DNA of 5,316 nt, from assembly GCA_050486105.1 (NCBI GenBank), contig JBJHCR010000413.1:1-5316 (forward strand), given 5' to 3'. The position numbers and the translations under genes are program-made. The notes beneath the pieces are model-generated. The model did not search any database. It was not told the DNA's origin and worked only from the letters and a program-made list of their open reading frames with translations. Below, piece after piece: positions 1 to 5,301 of the stretch. The stretch is from JAEXNA01 sp050486105 (GTDB lineage: Bacteria; Vulcanimicrobiota; Xenobia; Xenobiales; JADMJV01). Positions within the stretch are counted from its first letter, which is position 1, and each line of letters opens with the position of its first letter.

Positions 1-890
1 CCTCGGGAGCCGATGCCACTCAGGACTTCGGAGATCCTGATCAAGATCCTCCCCCACCCCCGCCGGTCTCAGACGTAGCCCAGGACCCGATCCTGGGCAC
101 TCGAAACAATGGCAATAACGCCGTCATTCCTCAAGAGGATCAGGAAGTGATTGCACTAGGTGCCGAATTTCGAGAGGTGATCCCCAGGGAAGAGATCGAG
201 GAAGGCTGGGAGGGTCCCGAATGTGGTACCTGTGGGGGAGCCGGAGGCGGACCGGGTGGAGTCGATTGTGGAGAGCTTGGATGTCCCGGTCACGGTCCTT
301 GCCCAGGTTGCAACGTGCCAAGTCCTGATTGTGCGAACGGAGAATGCAGCACCTGTGGTGGGGCCGGAGGAGGGGGAGATCCCTGCGCGGCGCCCGGCTG
401 TCCGGGTCACGTTATTGTCTGTATCGAATGCGGTGAAATCGCTCCAGACTGTGGCTCCTGCGGCACCTGCAATGGCAACGGCGGGCCGAACTGCGATGTG
501 CCTGGCTGCACCCAGAGCCACGCTTGTGAAACCTGCGGGGTGCACGGTGCGGGTTGTGATAATCCAACAGAGTGCGGCACCTGCAATGGGAACGGCGGGC
601 CGAACTGCGAAGTGCCTGGCTGCACCAACCCTCACGCATGTGGAACCTGCGGAGTGAATGGACCGGCTTGTGACAATTCTGTTTGTCAAACCTGTGACGG
701 CGTCGGCACAGGTTTGCAGTGGGGTGGCCCATGTGGTACTACTCACGATTGCCCAACCTGTGCCGGTGGGACTTGCGACTACCCGGAATCTTGCATTGAG
801 TGTTTCGCTATCGATGGCCATAATCACGGGTGTACTCAAGGTTATTGTTGGGGCGGACCTGGTTGTACAGGCGGTTGCGCCATACCCTAG
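1..890 (+). CDS. Cysteine-rich tandem-module protein, 5'-truncated by the window edge
   Basis: The frame is open from base 3 with no stop, so the true start lies upstream; GTG at 147 is the first start-like codon but sits inside an already open frame. The visible N-terminal part is acidic and proline-rich, with six consecutive Pro at about 48-65, and looks like a disordered linker. From 222 the protein becomes an array of Cys/Gly modules, each opening with CxTCxGxGG and continuing C-x4-C, a His, then CxxC and a lone Cys. I count 40 Cys from 222 to the TAG at 888-890. CxTCxGxG matches the zinc-binding motif of DnaJ-type Cys-rich domains, but the 38-residue period and the PGC...HxCxxC second half do not fit DnaJ. 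Metal binding or a disulfide-rich extracellular structure are both possible; without the N-terminus I cannot tell whether it is secreted. Real coding is supported by the in-frame periodicity, with repeat lengths of 123, 114, 114 and 111 nt. No family recognised. Confidence 0.8.
   Translation, partial: SGADATQDFGDPDQDPPPPPPVSDVAQDPILGTRNNGNNAVIPQEDQEVIALGAEFREVIPREEIEEGWEGPECGTCGGAGGGPGGVDCGELGCPGHGPCPGCNVPSPDCANGECSTCGGAGGGGDPCAAPGCPGHVIVCIECGEIAPDCGSCGTCNGNGGPNCDVPGCTQSHACETCGVHGAGCDNPTECGTCNGNGGPNCEVPGCTNPHACGTCGVNGPACDNSVCQTCDGVGTGLQWGGPCGTTHDCPTCAGGTCDYPESCIECFAIDGHNHGCTQGYCWGGPGCTGGCAIP
222..788 (+). repeat. Tandem 37-41-residue cysteine modules (four good copies plus one degenerate)
   Basis: Modules start at Cys codons 222, 345, 459, 573 and 684, giving lengths of 41, 38, 38, 37 and about 35 residues. 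The first four each contain exactly seven Cys. Modules 3 and 4 share the spacing C-x2-C-x7-C-x4-C-x5-C-x2-C-x6-C, with a His two residues before the fifth Cys. Modules 1 and 2 keep the order with small length changes. Module 5 (684-788) keeps the first CxxCxGxG but then diverges, and a Cys/Gly/His tail follows to the stop. At DNA level 459-512 and 573-626 differ at only two of 54 bases, so those two copies arose recently or are homogenised. Confidence 0.85.
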
Positions 891-916
891 CAAGGGTGGA
901 ATCCGGTCGAAGGCTT

Positions 917-943
917 TAGGGCCTGTTGACATTCAACCTTTCA
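917..943 (+). repeat. Left terminal inverted repeat of the MITE-like element
   Basis: The inner 13 bases, CTGTTGACATTCA at 923-935, are a perfect reverse complement of 1093-1105. Extending outward, TAGGG at 917-921 pairs with CCCTA at 3022-3026 across the intron, with one mismatch at 922. Extending inward, CTTTCA-like sequence continues the match with two more mismatches to about 943. Confidence 0.8.
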
Positions 944-949
944 CCCGTC

Positions 950-1037
950 ACCCGCAGGCGGGTCCCCGGGTCCCCGGCTGCACTCGCTTATTTCCCCTCT
1001 CCGAAAGCGCCTTCTTGCTTAAGTACTCACGGGTACT
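950..1037 (+). repeat. Short hairpins and an 8-bp tandem inside the MITE-like element
   Basis: Three small structures lie in the element's interior. ACCCG/CGGGT (950-954 and 959-963) encloses a 4-base loop. The 8-base unit GGGTCCCC is repeated back to back at 960-975. AGTAC/GTACT (1022-1026 and 1033-1037) encloses a 6-base loop. None is followed by a T-run on the plus strand, so they are not read as terminators for the upstream cysteine-rich gene. Internal secondary structure of this kind is common in MITEs. Confidence 0.4.
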
Positions 1038-1079
1038 AGTCTCAAAAAAACACTTCCTCCAGAGAAAATCTGCTTCGCG

Positions 1080-1106
1080 CAGCTTGAAACGCTGAATGTC
1101 AACAGA
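1080..1106 (-). repeat. Right terminal inverted repeat, 5' portion (intron 5' exon)
   Basis: This segment holds the inner part of the right inverted repeat, including TGAATGTCAACAG at 1093-1105. Its outer five bases are displaced to 3022-3026 by the intron. The last eight bases (TCAACAGA, 1099-1106) also serve as the intron's IBS1, so the intron targets the transposon end itself. Confidence 0.75.
1099..1106 (+). other. IBS1, intron-binding site in the 5' exon
   Basis: TCAACAGA abuts the intron and pairs with EBS1 at 1293-1300. The same bases form part of the transposon right inverted repeat. The left repeat carries the same sequence on the minus strand with one change in its last base (TCAACAGG). 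Confidence 0.75.
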
Positions 1107-1127
1107 GATGCGCCGGGATAAACCGGC

Positions 1128-1133
1128 AGGAGG
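1128..1133 (+). promoter_or_regulatory. Shine-Dalgarno AGGAGG inside intron domain I
   Basis: A perfect AGGAGG lies six bases before ATG 1140 and favours that start over TTG 1134. It also lies in the structured 5' part of the intron, so translation and RNA folding would compete. The match could be coincidental, because this stretch is part of the ribozyme. Confidence 0.5.
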
Positions 1134-1139
1134 TTGGGG

Positions 1140-2942
1140 ATGAAAGAGCCCTACAATGAAGGTATAGCAAACCACGTTGACCCCGAGTCATGTGGCGGCA
1201 TCCGTAAGGGTGCCGCCGAAGCGTTGACAGGGGCACCAGTAGGCCCAGCTATTGAACCGCGAAAGTGTTGTAGTCCGGGAGGTCGATGCCATTCTGTTGA
1301 GCAGAAGACAATAGCCGAATACCCGCTAGAGCAAGGTTGTTCGGACCCCGCGCGGTCGCTGGAACCTGGGCATGTTGGGAAACCTCCTGCGCGAGAACCG
1401 GGAGATCCTCCATCCGCCCGTGTACCATGGCAACACGGGACGCTTCGGGAAGCCCAAGGGCACAATCCGGAGATGGACGGACGGGGGAAGTCGTACAGGC
1501 TCATAATATCTACGAAGCCGCCGAACAAAGTCGATAAGACGGCGGAGGCGGTGGAGAAAAGGAGCCTGGCCAAGAGGAATTCGCACAGACAAAACACGGG
1601 CCGGACACAGAGCCGGGGAACCGTGCAAAATGCACTGGGGCGAATACGGCAACTAGCCGAAAAGGATAAGGAGCAACGGTTGACGTCGTTGTTCCACCAC
1701 GTCTATAACCCGACAACGCTGCGGGAGGCGTTCTTTGAACTGAAAAGAGACGCGGCACCGGGTGTTGACGGTATAACGTGGAAGGAATACCACGACCAAC
1801 TTGAGGGAAACCTTTTGGGGGTTAGTGAGAGACTCGGAAGAGGGGCATACAGAGCAAAACCCGTTAAGAGAAGCTACATACCAAAACCTGATGGTCGAAG
1901 ACGACCAATCGGGGTGACCACGACGGAGGATAAATTGGTCCAACGCGCGGTGGTCAAGGTGTTAAACACTATCTACGAGACGGATTTCGCCGGATTCTCC
2001 TACGGGTTTCGGCCTGGGAAAAGTCAACATGAGGCACTAGACGCGCTGAACGTAGGCTTGACCAGGAAACGAATCAACTGGGTGCTCGATGCAGACATTC
2101 GTGGTTTTTTCGACGCCATCGACCATGATTGGCTGATGAAATTCATCGAGCACCGAGTCGCGGATCCACGCATCCTGCGTCTCATCCGGAAATGGCTGAA
2201 CGCAGGAGTGATGGAAAACGGAACGCGGACGTATGAAGAGACCGGGTGTCCGCAAGGGGGCAGCGTTTGCCCTCTGTTAGCGAATATCTACCTCCATTAC
2301 GTCTTTGACTTATGGACCCAACAATGGAGAAGCCGTAAGGCTTCCGGGGATATAGTCGCTGTCCGGTGGGCAGATGACTTCATCGTAGGGTTCGAGTCCA
2401 AACGCGACGCGGAAAGGTTCCTGGCGGACTTAAGGGATAGGTTCCAAAAGTTCAACCTGGAGCTACATCCCGAAAAGACCCAACTCATCGAGTTCGGTCG
2501 TTTCGCGGAAGAGAACCGGAGACGAAGAGGAGAAAGGCGACCAACAACGTTCGACTTTCTCGGCTTTACACACTACTGCTCGAAAACGAGAAAGGGCTGG
2601 TTCAAGGTGAAGCGTCGGACGATGAAGACGAGGATGCGACGGAAGCTCAAGGAAGTGAAAACAGAACTGAGGCGACGCATCAACGTAGCCATCCCGGACC
2701 AGGGACGCTGGCTCGGTAGCATCCTGCGAGGACACTACCAATATTATGGGGTCCCCTGGAATTACCCGGCGATGAAGGCCTTCCGAATGGCAGTTATTCG
2801 GCTATGGAAACAACTAATTCTAAGGCGCAGCCAGAAAAGCCGTTGCCCGTGGAAACGTATGTGGAGAATAGTCGACAGGTGGCTGCCGAGACCGCGAATC
2901 GTGCACCCTTATCCTTATCTACGAAAGGCCGTCAGAACTTGA
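1140..2942 (+). CDS. ltrA: Group II intron reverse transcriptase/maturase (no HNH endonuclease)
   Basis: This multifunctional intron protein binds its own intron RNA, assists splicing as a maturase, and copies the intron into DNA during retrohoming. Residues below are counted from ATG 1140. The RT core spans roughly 180-450. It includes PGVDGITW (about 207-214), the fingers motif IPKPDGRRRP, GFSYGFRPGKSQHEAL, palm motif LDADIRGFFD with catalytic Asp 319, PQGGSVCPLL (371-380), and the catalytic box WADD with Asp 412 and 413. The maturase X domain follows at about 490-560 (RGHYQYYGVPWN). The protein ends soon after, with no Cys-containing HNH domain. Residues 1 to about 111 translate intron domains I-III and are not protein-like; ATG 1473 is the likelier functional start (489 aa) unless the AGGAGG at 1128 is used. 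Two motif positions deviate from common forms: Trp for Tyr in YADD, and Cys for Ser in the PQGGxxSP motif. The frame is otherwise intact. Confidence 0.9.
   Translation: MKEPYNEGIANHVDPESCGGIRKGAAEALTGAPVGPAIEPRKCCSPGGRCHSVEQKTIAEYPLEQGCSDPARSLEPGHVGKPPAREPGDPPSARVPWQHGTLREAQGHNPEMDGRGKSYRLIISTKPPNKVDKTAEAVEKRSLAKRNSHRQNTGRTQSRGTVQNALGRIRQLAEKDKEQRLTSLFHHVYNPTTLREAFFELKRDAAPGVDGITWKEYHDQLEGNLLGVSERLGRGAYRAKPVKRSYIPKPDGRRRPIGVTTTEDKLVQRAVVKVLNTIYETDFAGFSYGFRPGKSQHEALDALNVGLTRKRINWVLDADIRGFFDAIDHDWLMKFIEHRVADPRILRLIRKWLNAGVMENGTRTYEETGCPQGGSVCPLLANIYLHYVFDLWTQQWRSRKASGDIVAVRWADDFIVGFESKRDAERFLADLRDRFQKFNLELHPEKTQLIEFGRFAEENRRRRGERRPTTFDFLGFTHYCSKTRKGWFKVKRRTMKTRMRRKLKEVKTELRRRINVAIPDQGRWLGSILRGHYQYYGVPWNYPAMKAFRMAVIRLWKQLILRRSQKSRCPWKRMWRIVDRWLPRPRIVHPYPYLRKAVRT
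1293..1300 (+). other. EBS1, exon-binding site of the intron
   Basis: TCTGTTGA is the exact reverse complement of TCAACAGA at 1099-1106, directly upstream of the predicted 5' splice site. It lies about 190 nt into the intron, a plausible position for the domain I EBS1 loop. A chance perfect 8-base match ending exactly at the junction is unlikely. Confidence 0.75.
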
Positions 2943-2947
2943 GGCAG

Positions 2948-2980
2948 GAACCCAGTGCATTAGAGGTGCGCGCTGGGGTC
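2948..2980 (+). ncRNA. Group II intron domain V
   Basis: This 33-nt hairpin has a nine-pair lower stem (2948-2956 with 2972-2980), a two-base bulge at 2970-2971 and a short upper stem starting GCA/UGC. This is the expected DV layout. The catalytic triad, normally AGC, reads AAC at 2949-2951, with A2950 opposite G2978. The rest of the lower stem pairs well. DV holds the metal-binding active site, so the change at the triad's central G matters if this copy is to splice. Confidence 0.8.
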
Positions 2981-2985
2981 TGTCC

Positions 2986-3016
2986 GGGGGGCGCCGGGTC
3001 GACCGGCGTTCCTACC
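2986..3016 (+). ncRNA. Group II intron domain VI with branch-point A3014
   Basis: The inner stem CGCCGG/CCGGCG (2992-2997 and 3003-3008) closes a GTCGA loop. G2988-G2991 pair with 3009-3012, and GG at 2986-2987 pairs with CC at 3015-3016. This leaves U3013 and A3014 bulged. A3014 is the predicted lariat branch point, seven bases before the last intron base, 3021. Confidence 0.75.
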
Positions 3017-3026
3017 GGAACCCCTA

Positions 3027-3179
3027 GTTTTGTTTCAAGGCAGATATCTTGAGGATCGCGCCTTCACGTTCCTATACTTTCTTGGCCGTGGCCAGTATGC
3101 CCGAGCTACTTTCATCGATCAAAGAGCGCTAACCCGTTGGCAAAGCACCATTTCTCTCGTGGGAACCTCAACGAGCGTC
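3027..3179. other. Intergenic stretch between the mobile elements and rlpA
   Basis: No gene is supported here. A sigma-70-like pair, TTGAGG (3049-3054) and TATACT (3073-3078) with an 18-base spacer, would read into rlpA antisense; it is unproven. GTTTCAAG at 3032-3039 is the reverse complement of 1083-1090, inside the right end of the MITE-like element, and may be chance. A short TGGCC/GGCCA stem lies at about 3083-3094. I see no terminator with a T-run for the rlpA transcript. Confidence 0.3.
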
Positions 3180-3590
3180 TCAGTCGAAGAGGATGCGCCT
3201 AGGCTTGGGTGGCTCTTCCATGGTGGCATCGGTAGGCAAGATCTCGATCTCCACGTGAGCGATCCCCTTATGCACCAGGTCGATCTCCTCGGCCGCCTTT
3301 CGGGATAAGTCGATGATCCGGTTTGGTTTGAACGGGCCACGATCGTTGATGCGCACCAAGACGCTCTGGTTGGTGTCCAGTCTGGTCACCTTGAGGAGGG
3401 TTCCGAACGGGAGAGTGCGGTGGGCCGCTGTCAGTTCTTCCCGATTGTAGGGCTCGCCGCTTGCCGTAGGGCGACCGTGGAACTTGTCGTGATAGTAAGA
3501 AGCTTCCCCGACCTTGAGGCTCGAGTCGGCTGCAGCGGCGGAACTCATCAACAGTAGGCCCATCAGAGGGGCGGTCCAAAATGGTTTCAT
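3180..3590 (-). CDS. rlpA: RlpA-like septal ring lytic transglycosylase, short form
   Basis: RlpA family proteins cleave peptidoglycan glycan strands lacking stem peptides, in the periplasm during division. This protein has 136 residues. Residues 1-21 form a signal peptide with a hydrophobic core (LMGLLLM) and an AAAA cleavage region. There is no lipobox cysteine, so it should be soluble or secreted rather than a lipoprotein. The double-psi beta-barrel covers about 28-118. It contains GEASYYHDKFHGRPTASGE, AAHRTLPFGT with His 57, and VRINDRGPF with Asp 83; these two correspond to the catalytic His and Asp known from Pseudomonas RlpA. The C-terminal SPOR domain of longer homologues is absent, so septal targeting through denuded glycans is not evident. 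The start is ATG at 3588-3590; the only upstream SD-like sequence is a weak GGAG about 11 bases away. It is divergent from the methyltransferase gene with 98 bp between, and faces the intron. Confidence 0.9.
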   Translation of the reverse strand: MKPFWTAPLMGLLLMSSAAAADSSLKVGEASYYHDKFHGRPTASGEPYNREELTAAHRTLPFGTLLKVTRLDTNQSVLVRINDRGPFKPNRIIDLSRKAAEEIDLVHKGIAHVEIEILPTDATMEEPPKPRRILFD

Positions 3591-3688
3591 GGGTGGTTGG
3601 TCTCCACCGCATGGCGTTCTGGTCGATGGATGTCTTCCCTGGCCGTTAGAGGCAGTAAACCGAGGTGAGTACTTCGAAGAGCTAAAGA
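3591..3688. promoter_or_regulatory. Divergent intergenic region between rlpA and the methyltransferase gene
   Basis: Both flanking genes start outward from this 98-bp gap, so it should carry promoters for each. I see no clear -35/-10 pair on either strand. A weak purine-rich GAAGAGC lies upstream of ATG 3689. I see no SAM or other riboswitch; the gap is too short and lacks the expected core. Confidence 0.35.
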
Positions 3689-4636
3689 ATGAAGACTCAG
3701 CTCAATCCCCTGTCCCAGTCTGAAGGCGACCTGTATCTCACCGATGGCGGCTTGGAGACCCATCTGATCTTTCATAAGGGGATGGAACTCCCATACTTTG
3801 CTGCCTATTCGTTGCTCCTGAGAGAGAGCGGTCGAGAGCACCTGACGGAGTACTACCGCTCCTATGTGACCTTGGCGTTGAAATTTTCCGTTGGCTTAGT
3901 GCTCGAAACCCCTACTTGGAGAGCGAGTTCTGATTGGGGCGGCAAGCTTGGGCACGATGCCCGGACTCTGGTCGAGGTGAATCAACGGGCCGTGGCTGAG
4001 CTGCGCGAATTGGTAGAAAAAGAAGGAGCCGAGGCCTGTACAGTGATCAGCGGCTGCATGGGTCCACGTGGGGACGGCTACCAGGCTACGGAGTTGCTCA
4101 CTCCCGAACAAGCGGCCGAGTATCACTGGGCTCAAGCTCAGGCTCTGGCTTCGGCTGGAGCCGATCAACTATCGGCCATGACCTTAAGCTACTCCGATGA
4201 AGCCATCGGCTTTTGCTGGGCGGCCCGGAAGGCCGGAGTACCGTTGGTGATCTCTTTCACCGTGGAAAAGGATGGTCGGCTTCCTGGTGGGGAGTCTTTG
4301 GCCCAAGCGGTCTCCAAAGTGGATCGGGCAACCGAAGAATATCCCTCCTACTATATGGTGAACTGCGCTTATCCCACCCACATGGAAGGGGGATTCGATC
4401 CAGAGGGTGCGTGGCAGCAACGGCTGGGAGGATTGAAGCCCAACGCCTCCTCGAAGAGTCACGAAGAACTCAACGAATCGAAAGAGCTCGATTCCGGAGA
4501 CCCCTCAGATTTCGCCAAGCGCTGTGCCGACTTGCGCCGACGTTTTCCCAATCTTCAGGTTTTCGGGGGATGCTGTGGGACGGGAGTAGAGCATTTTAAA
4601 CATCTGGCCAGAGAGTTAGTAGGGTCTTGTCCCTGA
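3689..4636 (+). CDS. Homocysteine S-methyltransferase family protein
   Basis: Members of this zinc-dependent TIM-barrel family transfer a methyl group to homocysteine to make methionine, using S-methylmethionine or SAM (MmuM type) or betaine; the donor cannot be told from sequence alone. At 315 residues it has the length of stand-alone MmuM-like enzymes and lacks cobalamin and folate domains. Visible marks are the N-terminal LTDGGLETHL (17-26), LETPTWRAS (72-80), ISGCMGPRGDGY (120-131), VNCAYPTH with Cys 226, and GGCCGTGVEH with Cys 295 and Cys 296. Cys 226, 295 and 296 are the three expected zinc ligands, so the enzyme looks complete. An insert rich in Ser, Glu and Lys (about 253-271) precedes the last strand. 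ATG 3689 is the start. The stop overlaps the next gene by 10 bases, suggesting translational coupling. It is cytoplasmic, with no signal or membrane segment. Confidence 0.9.
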   Translation: MKTQLNPLSQSEGDLYLTDGGLETHLIFHKGMELPYFAAYSLLLRESGREHLTEYYRSYVTLALKFSVGLVLETPTWRASSDWGGKLGHDARTLVEVNQRAVAELRELVEKEGAEACTVISGCMGPRGDGYQATELLTPEQAAEYHWAQAQALASAGADQLSAMTLSYSDEAIGFCWAARKAGVPLVISFTVEKDGRLPGGESLAQAVSKVDRATEEYPSYYMVNCAYPTHMEGGFDPEGAWQQRLGGLKPNASSKSHEELNESKELDSGDPSDFAKRCADLRRRFPNLQVFGGCCGTGVEHFKHLARELVGSCP

Positions 4637-5175
4637 CGATCTCTCAGAAGGAGCAGCAGACGGTGGTGGTCTTTCCTATCACCGGAAACCTGCCTGGAAG
4701 TCTCTTCGTGCCCGGACTATTGGCCTTGGTTGGTAGCCTACTCTTTTCGGTGGGGTTTTCGCTTCTCTTCGGATTGGCGCGAGATGGGCGCGCCGTGGAA
4801 ACCTCTCACCTGCTGGTAGTTTTCGGCACCGTGGGATTGGCCTTGCTGTTGGCCTTCTTTGCCCTGATGACCCTGCGCAGCGTGGAGGTCCAGGAGCGCC
4901 TTACTCTCACTCCTGATGGCCTGGTGCGAGAGCAGTTCGGTCGCTTTCATTCCTCGGTGGATGCGATCCCCTGGTCGCAATGCCATTCGGTGGAGGTTCT
5001 CGGACCGAACGACCGCGCCTTGACCCAAGGTGAGGTCGGTGGCACTTTGTTCATCCGGTTTGCTGGCCAGCAGCTTGCGGTGGGCCAAGGAACCGATATC
5101 GAAAAACTCTTGGCCCTGCAGAAGTTGATGGAGGGGCATCTCCTAACTGACTCAATCACTGCGCCCGGAGCCTGA
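4627..5175 (+). CDS. Small two-helix membrane protein of unknown function
   Basis: The 182-residue product starts at TTG 4627 and overlaps the methyltransferase gene; in-frame GTG codons at 4663 and 4666 are alternatives that still precede the first helix. Hydrophobic segments at about 27-50 and 61-83 are probably transmembrane helices separated by a short polar loop containing RDGR. The remaining roughly 100 residues are soluble, with alternating strand-like stretches (RLTLTPDGLVREQFG, HSVEVLG, GTLFIRFAGQQLAV) and a final helix. That layout recalls small bacterial proteins with two helices followed by a PH-like domain, but I do not recognise a named family. The tail begins with positively charged residues after helix 2, which suggests both termini are cytoplasmic. 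The overlap implies co-expression with the methyltransferase; no shared function is visible. Confidence 0.75.
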   Translation: MSLTISQKEQQTVVVFPITGNLPGSLFVPGLLALVGSLLFSVGFSLLFGLARDGRAVETSHLLVVFGTVGLALLLAFFALMTLRSVEVQERLTLTPDGLVREQFGRFHSSVDAIPWSQCHSVEVLGPNDRALTQGEVGGTLFIRFAGQQLAVGQGTDIEKLLALQKLMEGHLLTDSITAPGA

Positions 5176-5184
5176 GGCGCTCCG
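5166..5184. terminator. Possible hairpin at the end of the two-gene unit, without a T-run
   Basis: CGGAGC (5166-5171) pairs with GCTCCG (5179-5184) around a 7-base loop and spans the stop codon at 5173-5175. There is no following T-run, so it is not a standard intrinsic terminator and may have no role in transcription. Confidence 0.25.
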
Positions 5185-5190
5185 AGGGGC

Positions 5191-5286
5191 CTAGGAGGCT
5201 GCTGAATTAATCTCCGCGTCGCGAGACTCGTCCATTATTGTCCATGCAAAATCGTTTGAAAGCCGAAGGCGTTCCCGTAGGGCCAT
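5191..5286 (-). other. Short minus-strand reading frame, possible gene remnant
   Basis: An ATG (5284-5286) opens a 31-codon frame with a plausible amino-acid mix (begins MALRERLRLSNDFAW) ending at TAG 5191-5193. No Shine-Dalgarno precedes it. On the other strand ATG 5244 opens a frame running out of the window (begins MQNRLKAEGVPVG), also without an SD. Both cannot be typical genes over the same bases. Either could be a remnant or an edge-truncated gene; neither is recognised. Confidence 0.2.
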
Positions 5287-5289
5287 GTT

Positions 5290-5301
5290 GGAAATATTTC
5301 C
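5290..5301. promoter_or_regulatory. Perfect 12-bp palindrome GGAAATATTTCC
   Basis: GGAAATATTTCC is fully symmetric and sits in an AT-rich patch at the right edge, next to TATATT-like sequence. It could be an operator for a gene beyond the window, or simply a chance palindrome. Confidence 0.25.

Larger units (their letters stand above)
1107..3021 (+). mobile_element. Group II intron with intron-encoded reverse transcriptase
   Basis: Boundaries come from several signs. EBS1 at 1293-1300 is an exact complement of the eight bases ending at 1106. Domain V lies at 2948-2980 and domain VI at 2986-3016, with a bulged A at 3014. The intron ends AC at 3020-3021, satisfying the AY rule with the expected distance from the branch point. 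Removing 1107-3021 restores a transposon inverted repeat. The first bases, GATGCG, resemble the GUGYG consensus with an inserted A. A GCCGG/CCGGC hairpin (1112-1127) starts domain I. The ORF overlaps most of the element and ends six bases before DV. The length (1915 bp) and endonuclease-free maturase fit bacterial ORF-containing introns; I do not assign a subclass. No convincing EBS2/IBS2 pair was found. Confidence 0.9.
917..3026. mobile_element. MITE-like inverted-repeat element, interrupted by the group II intron
   Basis: Left end 917-943 is an inverted repeat of the sequence made by joining 1080-1106 to 3022-3026 after removing the intron. The repeat matches at 24 of 27 positions, and its core on both sides is TAGGG[C/T]CTGTTGACATTCA. 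The rebuilt element is only about 195 bp, and its interior shows short hairpins but no transposase. This fits a non-autonomous element mobilised by an IS elsewhere. TA (917-918 and 3025-3026) or TAG at the outer edges could be the target duplication. TTAG against CTAG would both fit a YTAR target as used by some IS5-family elements. Family assignment is inference; the inverted repeat is seen directly. Confidence 0.7.

Noticed and set aside
459..683. CRISPR-like repeat array
   Set aside because: The repeats are in-frame protein modules with diverged copies and no uniform spacers.
222..890. Assigning the cysteine-rich protein as DnaJ or a metallothionein
   Set aside because: There is no J domain in view, the CxxCxGxG spacing is wrong for DnaJ, and the modules are much larger and more regular than metallothioneins.
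156..932. Long minus-strand open frame (258 codons) opposite the cysteine-rich gene
   Set aside because: It is a by-product of the repetitive plus-strand codon pattern. The plus frame shows conserved Cys periodicity and length changes in multiples of three.
1044..1092. Terminator on the minus strand (CTGC/GCAG stem and T-run)
   Set aside because: The stem has only four pairs, the long T-run lies about 25 bases away from it, and no minus-strand gene ends there.
948..1175. Minus-strand frame of 75 codons across the MITE-like element
   Set aside because: It crosses the intron boundary at 1107 and therefore joins unrelated sequences; no transposase motif is visible.
1083..3039. CTTGAAAC/GTTTCAAG inverted repeat flanking the intron as a hairpin target
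   Set aside because: An 8-bp match is possible by chance, and the bases at 1083-1090 are already accounted for by pairing with the left inverted repeat. The restored transposon repeat is a better explanation.
5193..5198. AGGAGG as a ribosome binding site for a downstream plus-strand gene
   Set aside because: No usable start codon lies within the proper distance; the nearest ATG is at 5244.
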